The notes under the pieces were generated by a model that did no database searches, was not told where the DNA came from, and saw only the letters and a program-made list of their open reading frames with translations. A DNA stretch of 13,484 bases. Source: JBBDIO01 sp040880365 (lineage in GTDB: Bacteria; Chloroflexota; Anaerolineae; Caldilineales; Caldilineaceae). Below, one piece after another: positions 8,081 through 13,484 of this stretch; positions within the stretch are counted from its first letter, which is position 1; each line of letters opens with the position of its first letter. The DNA lies in the NCBI GenBank assembly GCA_040880365.1, contig JBBDIO010000240.1:1-13484 (forward strand), in the 5' to 3' direction. The position numbers and the translations under genes were made by a program.

Positions 8081-8139
8081 CCCCAGTGTGCAGGCCNNNN
8101 NNNNNNCCCGATTAGTAGGCCCGGGCCTGCACACTGGGG
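8081..8139. repeat. 16-bp perfect inverted repeat flanking the sequence gap
   Basis: The left arm CCCCAGTGTGCAGGCC (8081-8096) is the exact reverse complement of the right arm GGCCTGCACACTGGGG (8124-8139). Between them lie ten Ns and CCCGATTAGTAGGCCCG. The right arm also overlaps a 12-bp palindrome, AGGCCCGGGCCT (8117-8128). In the operon transcript this would fold into a very stable stem just upstream of the first permease's ribosome site. It could act as an attenuator or as an mRNA-stability element favouring the binding protein, or the symmetry could be a scaffolding artefact. Confidence 0.8.
8097..8106. other. Assembly gap (10 Ns)
   Basis: Ten consecutive ambiguous bases lie inside the loop of the inverted repeat. 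The true gap length is unknown, and the physical linkage of binding-protein and permease genes depends on this join, although gene order and strand match a normal sugar importer operon. Confidence 0.99.
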
Positions 8140-8155
8140 ATACTGCGAGATATGG

Positions 8156-8199
8156 CGGGGTGCTTCTCAACATCGGGATACCCCCATGAGATTACCCCG
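8156..8199 (-). promoter_or_regulatory. Second hairpin candidate between binding protein and permease
   Basis: Nested complementary arms: CGGGGT (8156-8161) with ACCCCG (8194-8199), CTCA (8166-8169) with TGAG (8187-8190), and an inner GGG/CCC pair. A 10-bp palindrome, AAGTTAACTT (8201-8210), lies beside it. In the transcript the structure follows the binding-protein stop by about 30 bases. No U-run follows, so it is more likely a processing or stability element than an intrinsic terminator. Confidence 0.4.
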
Positions 8200-8229
8200 T
8201 AAGTTAACTTCGTAAATTAGCCGGTGCGC

Positions 8230-9606
8230 TTAATCCACCGGTTTGTCCAGGAATTCCTGGAAGGTTGCCGATGCCTGGGCAAAGAACGCATCATCGGGTT
8301 GCACATCGCCCAACCACAGCGGATCGAAGATGGCCTTGATGGTGGTCTGCATCTCTTGCTTGCGCATGTTGGCCGGGTTCAAGTGTTCGGCAGCTTCCGA
8401 GGCCGCCTGCCCCAGCAAGACCAGATGCGGGTTGGAGGCGACGCGCTCGTCGGCAAAGGCATCGGGGCGGGTGGCAAGCCCGATCTGCAAAGCAATGCCG
8501 ACGCCTGCTTCGGCGTCGGTCAGATACTTGGCAAATTCATAGGCTTCCTGCTTGTGTTCCGATTGCGCGGTCACGGCTTCGGCGTCGATATGCAGATGGA
8601 AGCCGCGATTGCCGGCCGGGCCATTGGGCATGAGCACCATATCCCAGTTGAACTCATCTTCTACCACATTGCGCACACTCAAACCCCAGCCGCCACTCTG
8701 ATAGCTGACGATCTGGCGGGCCAGGAACATCTGCTCGGCGCCCAGACCGGCCCCGGCCATCTGCTGGGGCGAAGGCGCGGCCGCGTGCTCGGTGAAGAGC
8801 GAATGGACCCAGCGCAAGCCTTCCTTAACCTCTTCCGTTTCCAGCAACGAGGTGGTGCCGTCTTCGCTCAACAATTCACCGCCATAGGGCAGGGTATGGT
8901 TACGCGTGTTGCTATAATCGCCGGTGGCGGGCAAGAAGCCCTTCTGATCGCCCTCGGTCATCTGGATCGCCATCTGCAACAGGTCATCGCGCGTCCAGTC
9001 TAGCGTAGGCACATCCGCGCCCGCCTCTTCGATGAGATCGCGATTGAAGAAAAGACAGGTCTGCACGCCGTGCGCCGTTTCGGGCAAGCCATAGAGATTG
9101 TTTTCGACGCGCAGCGAGCTGACGATGCGCGGGAAATATTCATCCAGCGTAAAGCCCGACGTATCCGCTTCGACCAGGTCGTCGATGGCCGCCAGCCCAT
9201 TGTTCTGGACCAGGAACTGATAGGACCCTGTGCCAATCGCAGTCCAGGTAATATCGCCCACGGTGCCGGCTGCAATGAGGGAAACAATCTTGGGGCCATA
9301 TTCGGCGGAACCTTCGGGGAAAGTTTCCTCGACTACGGTCACGCCGGTCGCTTCCTGATAGGCTTCGATGCGCTGGGGATACATTTCCCAACCACCCAGA
9401 CGATGGTGCCAACGAATGGAGACGGCTTCCTCGCTGGGGGCTGCGCCTTCGCCGCCGGCCGCGGGTGCGGCACCGGGTGCCGCGCACCCTGCCACGCCCA
9501 ACAAGGCCATGCCCGCCGCCGAAACCGTGATGCCCTTGAGAAAAGACCGCCGACTTACGCGCCCACGCTGGGTCTGCGCGTTTTGATTCTGTTCGAGACT
9601 CGCCAC
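8230..9606 (-). CDS. Extracellular sugar-binding lipoprotein of the ABC importer
   Basis: 458 residues from a GTG at 9606, chosen because AAAGGAGGAG (9611-9620) lies four bases upstream; an upstream TTG at 9723 has no such site and would bury the signal. A twin-arginine motif S-R-R-S-F-L-K-G (18-25) is followed by a hydrophobic stretch and a lipobox V-A-G-C (38-41). The protein is therefore probably exported folded by Tat and lipidated at C41. An Ala/Gly/Pro linker leads into a family 1 (UgpB/MalE-like) solute-binding fold of normal length, with a typical I-R-W-H-H start strand and a C-terminal W-x-G-D segment. It captures a sugar or glycerol-phosphate-type ligand and hands it to the two permeases downstream. 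No ATPase gene is present, so a shared MsmK/UgpC-type ATPase encoded elsewhere is likely. The ligand is unknown. Confidence 0.93.
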   Translation of the reverse strand: MASLEQNQNAQTQRGRVSRRSFLKGITVSAAGMALLGVAGCAAPGAAPAAGGEGAAPSEEAVSIRWHHRLGGWEMYPQRIEAYQEATGVTVVEETFPEGSAEYGPKIVSLIAAGTVGDITWTAIGTGSYQFLVQNNGLAAIDDLVEADTSGFTLDEYFPRIVSSLRVENNLYGLPETAHGVQTCLFFNRDLIEEAGADVPTLDWTRDDLLQMAIQMTEGDQKGFLPATGDYSNTRNHTLPYGGELLSEDGTTSLLETEEVKEGLRWVHSLFTEHAAAPSPQQMAGAGLGAEQMFLARQIVSYQSGGWGLSVRNVVEDEFNWDMVLMPNGPAGNRGFHLHIDAEAVTAQSEHKQEAYEFAKYLTDAEAGVGIALQIGLATRPDAFADERVASNPHLVLLGQAASEAAEHLNPANMRKQEMQTTIKAIFDPLWLGDVQPDDAFFAQASATFQEFLDKPVD

Positions 9607-9610
9607 AGTA

Positions 9611-9620
9611 CTCCTCCTTT
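9611..9620 (-). promoter_or_regulatory. Strong ribosome binding site of the sugar-binding protein
   Basis: AAAGGAGGAG on the minus strand, with its GGAGG core six bases before the GTG start. It is the strongest Shine-Dalgarno match in the window, which fits the high expression expected of a binding protein, and it decides the GTG start. Confidence 0.85.
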
Positions 9621-9762
9621 GAAAATACAACAATATTTTCCGCCCAGGCATGCACCGCGTACATTCAGACGCGCCAGAACATGCCATCATCCCGATTGGG
9701 GTTGGGCGGTGTTGATGGTGCAAACGCTAACTGTGCGAAACCAATTGACATTCGGGGATTCT

Positions 9763-9778
9763 GGTTTACCAGTAAATC
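9763..9778. promoter_or_regulatory. Palindromic operator candidate upstream of the importer operon
   Basis: GGTTTACCAGTAAATC is a 16-bp near-palindrome (GRTTTAC-2nt-GTAAAYC) that overlaps a second one, CTGGT-2nt-ACCAG (9761-9772). The form resembles LacI/GalR-family operators, common regulators of sugar importers, but the central CG of the classic site is missing. It lies about 160 bases upstream of the binding-protein start. Short direct repeats of AATCTGG follow at 9775-9790. No regulator gene is in the window. Confidence 0.35.
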
Positions 9779-9907
9779 TGGTGAATCTGGAGAAAGGAAT
9801 CTATCTTCTGCAAAAGTATGCGCGCAACCAGCACTCGCCCGCGGCGCACGCGATAAGGGCAAGCACACAACGCATACCTGCTTCAATCCATGCACGCCTC
9901 CTCTCTG

Positions 9908-9966
9908 ATTGCCCAGTGACAAATTGCAGGTGACAATTTACACGGGAGCAAATTACCCGGTGCGAA
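9908..9966. repeat. 15-bp tandem repeat, four units
   Basis: Units at 9908-9922 (ATTGCCCAGTGACAA), 9923-9936 (one base shorter), 9937-9951 and 9952-9966 (ATTACCCGGTGCGAA). The approximate consensus is ATTRCMCGGTGACAA. The first unit matches the array after the Rieske gene almost exactly, including CCAGTGACA. It lies in the gap between the importer operon and coaX, far from either start codon. Confidence 0.8.
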
Positions 9967-10220
9967 AGTGGACTTCAACACGGGAAATCGCAAAAAGCGA
10001 ACAAATCGGGAAAGCAATGTAGCTAAACTGGCTGCGATGGGGCGGCGATAAAACTGGGTTCAAAGTGATGAAAGTAAAAACGCTGGTACCACGAGTAGGT
10101 AGGGAGCTGCCCGTGCCACCATTGGCGAGTATAGCATAAGGCACGCTGCCCTTCAAACACGTTTTTGGACTTATGGAATCTGGGCGCACACACCCACGGG
10201 CAGAATCGCATCACCGAGAC

Positions 10221-10249
10221 TTGGATATTGGGCGCGCAACGCAGATAAT
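10221..10249 (+). promoter_or_regulatory. coaX: Candidate sigma-70 promoter for coaX
   Basis: TTGGAT (10221-10226) and GATAAT (10244-10249) are separated by 17 bases. The -10 box is good and the -35 box is weak (three of six positions). Transcription would start near 10256, giving a leader of about 77 bases. Confidence 0.35.
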
Positions 10250-10332
10250 TAGATAGCTGGCCCGCGCCTGCCGCGCCACGATTCGAGACGCCCGCCCGAA
10301 CCCGCCAGAAAAGGAAGAAGGATAGACGCGCC

Positions 10333-11106
10333 ATGCTCCTCTGTATTGACGTAGGCAATACCAACATCATGCTGGGCCTCTACACGGGGGATACACTAGG
10401 CCCCCACTGGCGGCTGGCAACCGACCACGAACGTATGCCCGATGAATTTGCCATGCAACTGCTGGGGTTGCTGGATCATGTGCAGGTGCAGGCCGATCAA
10501 ATCGACGGCATTGCGCTGGCATCGGGCGTGCCCATTCTCACCAGCCGCTGGCGCGAAGTCTGTATCCGCTATTTGAAGCGCGAGCCGCTGGTAGTGACGG
10601 CGGGCCTTAAAACGGGCATGACCATCGGCTATGATAACCCCAATGCGGTCGGCGCCGACCGCATTGTCGATGCCGTGGCCGCGTTCCATCGCTATGGCGG
10701 CCCGCTCTGTATTGTAGATTTTGGCACGGCCACCACCTTCGAGGCCGTGACCGCGCACGGCGAATATCTGGGCGGCGCGATTGCGCCCGGCATTGGCATC
10801 GCCGCCGACGCGTTGGCCCAGCGCGCCGCGCAGTTGCCCAAAGTCGATATTGCGCGCCCGCCCTCGGTCATCGGCCGCAACACGGTACACTCCATGCAAT
10901 CGGGGCTGCTCTTTGGCTATGTGGGGCTGGTCGAAGGCATGGTCGCGCGCTTCAAAGCCGAATTGGGACCCGATACCAAAGTCGTGGGCACAGGCGGTCT
11001 GGCACCCCTCATCGCCCAGGAGACCGACGTTCTCCAGATCATCGAGCCGTGGTTGACGCTGGAAGGATTGCGTCTACTCTATGAACTGAATCACGGGGAA
11101 TTGTAG
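10333..11106 (+). CDS. coaX: Type III pantothenate kinase
   Basis: 257 residues, the normal length for the family. It phosphorylates pantothenate to 4'-phosphopantothenate, the first committed step of CoA synthesis, in the cytoplasm. The ASKHA-fold motifs are all present: the phosphate-1 loop I-D-V-G-N-T-N at 5-11 with Asp6, G-A-D-R at 107-110 (substrate side), V-D-F-G-T-A-T-T at 128-135 with Asp129, G-G-A-I-A-P-G at 147-153, and a V-G-T-G-G-L-A nucleotide loop at 218-224. Two AAGGA-like sites (10311-10315 and 10318-10322) precede the ATG. coaBC follows on the same strand after 112 bases, so the pair covers the first three steps of the CoA pathway. Type III kinases are not feedback-inhibited by CoA and need a monovalent cation (family knowledge). 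Confidence 0.96.
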   Translation: MLLCIDVGNTNIMLGLYTGDTLGPHWRLATDHERMPDEFAMQLLGLLDHVQVQADQIDGIALASGVPILTSRWREVCIRYLKREPLVVTAGLKTGMTIGYDNPNAVGADRIVDAVAAFHRYGGPLCIVDFGTATTFEAVTAHGEYLGGAIAPGIGIAADALAQRAAQLPKVDIARPPSVIGRNTVHSMQSGLLFGYVGLVEGMVARFKAELGPDTKVVGTGGLAPLIAQETDVLQIIEPWLTLEGLRLLYELNHGEL

Positions 11107-11110
11107 ATGG

Positions 11111-11140
11111 ATCGGAAAAAGTGATCCGATTGTCAATTTT
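11111..11140 (+). terminator. Weak hairpin after coaX, possible terminator
   Basis: ATCGGA (11111-11116) pairs with TCCGAT (11125-11130) across an eight-base loop, four bases after the coaX stop. It is followed by TGTCAATTTT, a poor U-run. It might give partial termination between coaX and coaBC. Confidence 0.3.
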
Positions 11141-11163
11141 CCACACCGATCTATACATTTCTA

Positions 11164-11208
11164 CACATTCAGTCCCAACCCATTCAGCCGCCACCCATTT
11201 AGCGTAAA
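11164..11208. repeat. 15-bp tandem repeat upstream of coaBC, three units
   Basis: Units at 11164-11178 (CACATTCAGTCCCAA), 11179-11193 (CCCATTCAGCCGCCA) and 11194-11208 (CCCATTTAGCGTAAA). The period equals that of the other intergenic arrays but the core differs. The third unit ends 10 bases before the coaBC start, so the array is part of its leader. Confidence 0.65.
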
Positions 11209-11218
11209 GGCTTCTGCT

Positions 11219-12469
11219 ATGTCACAGCGTCCGCTCCTCGAAAAACGCATCATCCTGGGCGTATCGGGCAGTATTGCCTGCTACAAATCGGCAGATCTTG
11301 CCAGCAAACTTGCCCAGGCCGGGGCGCAGGTGGATGTGATCCTCACCGCCGCCGCCACCCGGTTTATCACCCCGCTCACCTTCCAGTCGGTCACCGGACG
11401 CCGCGCCTATTGCGACGCGGATCTGTGGGGCAACGAGGCGCATGTGTTGCATGTGGGGCTGGGACATCAGGCGGATTTGCTGGTTGTCGCGCCGGCCACT
11501 GCCAACACGCTCGCCAAGTTGGCCCAGGGTCAAAGCCATGACCTGCTCGGGGTGACCGCGTTGGCGGCTAGCTGTCCTCTGGTGATTGCCCCGGCGATGG
11601 ATGCAGGCATGTATCAACACCCGGCCACCCAGGCCAATGTGGAAATATTGCAGGCGCGGGGGGCAACCTTTATCGGTCCCGAAGCGGGACATCTGGCGTC
11701 GGGGCTGGTGGCAAAAGGCCGCATGAGCGAACCGCAGACCATTCTGGGGCAGATCCGCTATCTGCTCACGCGCCAGGGGCCGCTGGCCGGGCGGCGCGTG
11801 GTTGTCACGGCGGGCGGCACGCGCGAAGCGGTCGATCCCGTGCGCTTTCTCACCAACCATTCGTCGGGCAAACAGGGCTATGCCGTGGCGCAGGCCGCGC
11901 TGGATGCCGGAGCAGAGGTCACGCTGATTTCGACTGTGGAAAGCCTGCCCATCCCCGCGGGCGCGACGCGGGTCGCCGTCGATTCGGCGGCTGCGATGGC
12001 GCGCGCCGTGTTGGCCCACAGCCACGATGCCGACGTTTTGATTATGGCCGCGGCGGTTGCCGATTTCCGCCCCGCGCACGAAGCGACACAGAAGATCAAA
12101 AAAGATGGCGGCGTGCCCACGCTGGAACTTGCCGCCAATCCCGATATTCTGCTGGAAGTGGCGCAACAGCGCGCCAGCACAGGACGCCCGACCGTGGTGG
12201 TGGGCTTTGCCGCCGAAACCGAAAATCTGCTGGAAAACGCCCAGGGCAAACTGACGCGCAAGGGGCTAGCCATGATTGTCGCCAACGACGTGTCGGCATC
12301 CGATGCCGGTTTTGGAACAGAGACCAACCGGGTCACCATTTTGCGCGCCGATGGCACCGCCGAAACCCTGCCGCTCATGAGCAAAGCCGAGGTCGCCACC
12401 CGCCTGATCCAGCGCGTGGCCGAAGCATTGGCCCAGCGCACGCCCGGCGACGAATCATCCTTCCAATAG
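11219..12469 (+). CDS. coaBC: Bifunctional phosphopantothenoylcysteine decarboxylase / phosphopantothenate-cysteine ligase
   Basis: 416 residues, the usual fusion length. The N-terminal CoaC half (about 1-185) is an FMN flavoprotein that decarboxylates phosphopantothenoylcysteine. It shows G-V-S-G-S-I-A at 14-20, the catalytic His78 in L-H-V-G-L, and A-P-A-T-A-N at 91-96. The C-terminal CoaB half (about 190-400) joins cysteine to phosphopantothenate using CTP. It shows V-T-A-G-G-T-R-E at 196-203, N-H-S-S-G-K-Q-G at 213-220, A-A-V-A-D-F-R-P at 278-285, the K-I-K-K motif at 292-295, and A-N-P-D-I-L at 306-311. The substrate-clamp motif reads P-A-M-D-A-G-M (125-131) where the textbook motif has Asn instead of Asp128. 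The ATG at 11219 has only a weak AAAGG site nine bases upstream, within a C/A-rich repeated leader. The product acts between CoaX and CoaD. Confidence 0.96.
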   Translation: MSQRPLLEKRIILGVSGSIACYKSADLASKLAQAGAQVDVILTAAATRFITPLTFQSVTGRRAYCDADLWGNEAHVLHVGLGHQADLLVVAPATANTLAKLAQGQSHDLLGVTALAASCPLVIAPAMDAGMYQHPATQANVEILQARGATFIGPEAGHLASGLVAKGRMSEPQTILGQIRYLLTRQGPLAGRRVVVTAGGTREAVDPVRFLTNHSSGKQGYAVAQAALDAGAEVTLISTVESLPIPAGATRVAVDSAAAMARAVLAHSHDADVLIMAAAVADFRPAHEATQKIKKDGGVPTLELAANPDILLEVAQQRASTGRPTVVVGFAAETENLLENAQGKLTRKGLAMIVANDVSASDAGFGTETNRVTILRADGTAETLPLMSKAEVATRLIQRVAEALAQRTPGDESSFQ

Positions 12470-12549
12470 ACGAATTCATCTTGCCACAGCCTTCACAGCG
12501 CGCCGAAAAGGAATTGCGTACCGGCTTTCATATTAGGATCAGGACACAG

Positions 12550-13484
12550 TCAGGGCGAAATCGCGTCTGCATCATATAGAATGTCTCCGTTGACTTCGGC
12601 GCGCACGACATCCAACGATTTGCCCATATGTGCGGTGATGCGGACGATCTTGCCATTCGCAACGAAGAATGTTGTCACAGGCGGAAAAGCATCGGCTTCG
12701 TGTACTATGACACCATATTCACCGCGCGGCCATCCTTCACCGGGTCCATCCTCGATTACTCGATACACCACCTCCACCGTCGCTGCGGTGGTGACGAAAG
12801 CATCTTCTGCCTGGCTGCGCCGCAGGTATGAGCCCGATTGTGCCATGATGGGGAGCACATCGATGGGCGTACCTTCTGCTTCGTCTTCCGCACACTTGGG
12901 CGGGCCGCCAAGACCTGTCTGGTGTGTACAGGGCCGGGGGGAGAATTGCCCGTATTCGAGCGATAGCTCATTGCGTTGCAGTAAAGCCAGCAGCGCGTCA
13001 AGTTCAGGTACACCAACAGCGATCTCGTCTACATGTGGTGGACCAGCGGTAATGGATGAGGCGGTGAAGGGCGCAGTCAGATTTAGAGACAGTTCCGGCT
13101 GCGCGATTGGGGAATTGTCTTCGAGCAAAACTGCGTCGCCATGCTGAGCGATGGCCGCTTCAATCGCTTCCGGCGCGTCAAATATGATCAGGTTGGGCAT
13201 GACCACCGCCTCCGGCAACTTGAGGGTGGCGTCTTCCGCATATCCATTGGGTATGGCTACCGCGGCAGAAAAATGCTCCGCGCCAGCTACCGTGCTCTTC
13301 GTGACAATAAATACACCGTGCTGAGCAAATTCTTCCACACTGGCGCACCCAATGCCCGACATCCATACCTGTCCCGTTTCGACATAGTCGATCACACAAA
13401 TTTCTCCATCCTCGTTTTCGGCAAGCCAGAAGCGCTGTCCCGCGTGTTCGCCGAGCAAACGCAGGGTCGAGCGATCAATGGAAG
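12550..13484 (-). CDS. Unrecognised protein, N-terminus beyond right edge
   Basis: The minus-strand frame is open from the window edge (first full codon at 13482) to the TGA at 12552-12550: 310 residues. A TTG at 13458 is possible as a start but has no ribosome site and would cut into a continuing frame, so the gene probably begins outside. Two blocks are visible. Residues about 8-120 have the form R-L-x-x-E-x-x-G-x-x-F-W-L with two cysteines (C29, C46) and strand-rich sequence, loosely like secreted hypothetical proteins of actinomycetes (memory only). Residues about 185-310 start with a C-x11-C segment containing G-L-G-G-P-P-K-C (C185, C197) and then a beta-rich end. An export signal may lie upstream, because paired cysteines suggest an extracellular protein. 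It converges on coaBC. No function is assigned. Confidence 0.8.
   Translation of the reverse strand, partial: SIDRSTLRLLGEHAGQRFWLAENEDGEICVIDYVETGQVWMSGIGCASVEEFAQHGVFIVTKSTVAGAEHFSAAVAIPNGYAEDATLKLPEAVVMPNLIIFDAPEAIEAAIAQHGDAVLLEDNSPIAQPELSLNLTAPFTASSITAGPPHVDEIAVGVPELDALLALLQRNELSLEYGQFSPRPCTHQTGLGGPPKCAEDEAEGTPIDVLPIMAQSGSYLRRSQAEDAFVTTAATVEVVYRVIEDGPGEGWPRGEYGVIVHEADAFPPVTTFFVANGKIVRITAHMGKSLDVVRAEVNGDILYDADAISP

Larger units (their letters stand above)
9607..10332. other. 726-base divergent intergenic region
   Basis: This gap between the importer operon and coaX holds no open frame that looks like a real protein: candidates on both strands lack recognisable domains and have poor starts. 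It contains the importer's ribosome site, an operator-like palindrome (9763-9778), a 15-bp repeat array (9908-9966) and a candidate coaX promoter (10221-10249). I saw no tRNA or rRNA. The stretch from about 9970 to 10220 has no structure I can name. Confidence 0.6.

Noticed and set aside
8224..9003. 259-codon plus-strand open frame over the binding-protein gene
   Set aside because: It is antisense to a well-supported Tat lipoprotein gene; the composition is unnatural and there is no start signal.
9607..9723. TTG start at 9723 for the sugar-binding protein
   Set aside because: It would put 39 residues ahead of the Tat signal and has no ribosome site, while the GTG at 9606 has a near-perfect one.
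9070..9933. 287-codon plus-strand frame crossing the binding-protein start
   Set aside because: It overlaps the lipoprotein coding region in antisense and continues into non-coding DNA with no recognisable motif.
9953..10370. Two minus-strand frames of 78 and 115 codons upstream of coaX
   Set aside because: They have no recognisable domain and poor starts, and one overlaps the coaX start in antisense.
11222..12166. 314-codon minus-strand frame inside coaBC
   Set aside because: It is a shadow of coaBC, whose catalytic motifs are complete on the plus strand.
12470..12549. Terminator between the convergent coaBC and the right-edge gene
   Set aside because: Only a four-base GCCG/CGGC pairing with no U-run was seen, too weak to call.

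Overview
The window looks like a GC-rich chromosomal segment from a free-living, organotrophic bacterium. My best guess is Chloroflexota (Anaerolineae/Caldilineae-like): it combines a Tat-exported lipoprotein sugar-binding protein with two MalFG-type permeases, a very large secreted Fn3-repeat protein, a stand-alone CoaX and a CoaBC fusion. The taxonomic guess is inference from gene content and protein style; no marker gene is present. A run of 10 Ns at 8097-8106 shows that this is a draft scaffold.

Layout. (1) 1-3985, minus strand: the 5' 3985 bases of one huge secreted protein (at least 1328 aa) with nine Fn3-like repeats and an inserted beta-rich, possibly Ca-binding domain; it runs off the left edge. 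Plus-strand open frames across this region are antisense shadows. (2) 3986-4240: a divergent intergenic region with a cluster of AGACA/TGTCT half-sites and a 15-bp tandem repeat. (3) 4241-6140, plus strand: a Rieske non-heme iron oxygenase, then pyridoxamine 5'-phosphate oxidase (pdxH), each preceded by CA-rich, Shine-Dalgarno-poor leader DNA. (4) 9606-6192, minus strand: a sugar ABC importer operon in the order binding protein, MalF-type permease, MalG-type permease, with no ATPase gene. The gap between the binding protein and the first permease holds strong inverted repeats, one of which brackets the Ns. (5) 9607-10332: 726 bases without a convincing gene, with a palindromic operator candidate, a four-unit 15-bp repeat and a candidate promoter. 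(6) 10333-12469, plus strand: coaX and coaBC, covering three of the five steps from pantothenate to CoA. (7) 12550-13484, minus strand: the C-terminal 310 residues of an unrecognised protein that begins beyond the right edge.

How the genes relate. The importer operon is one functional unit, with translational coupling of the permeases and probable structural control of the binding protein:permease ratio. coaX and coaBC form a CoA-biosynthesis pair. The Rieske gene, pdxH and the Fn3 protein have no obvious shared pathway. The main unexplained signal is in non-coding DNA: 15-bp-period degenerate repeats at four intergenic sites, three of which share the core CCAGTGACA.
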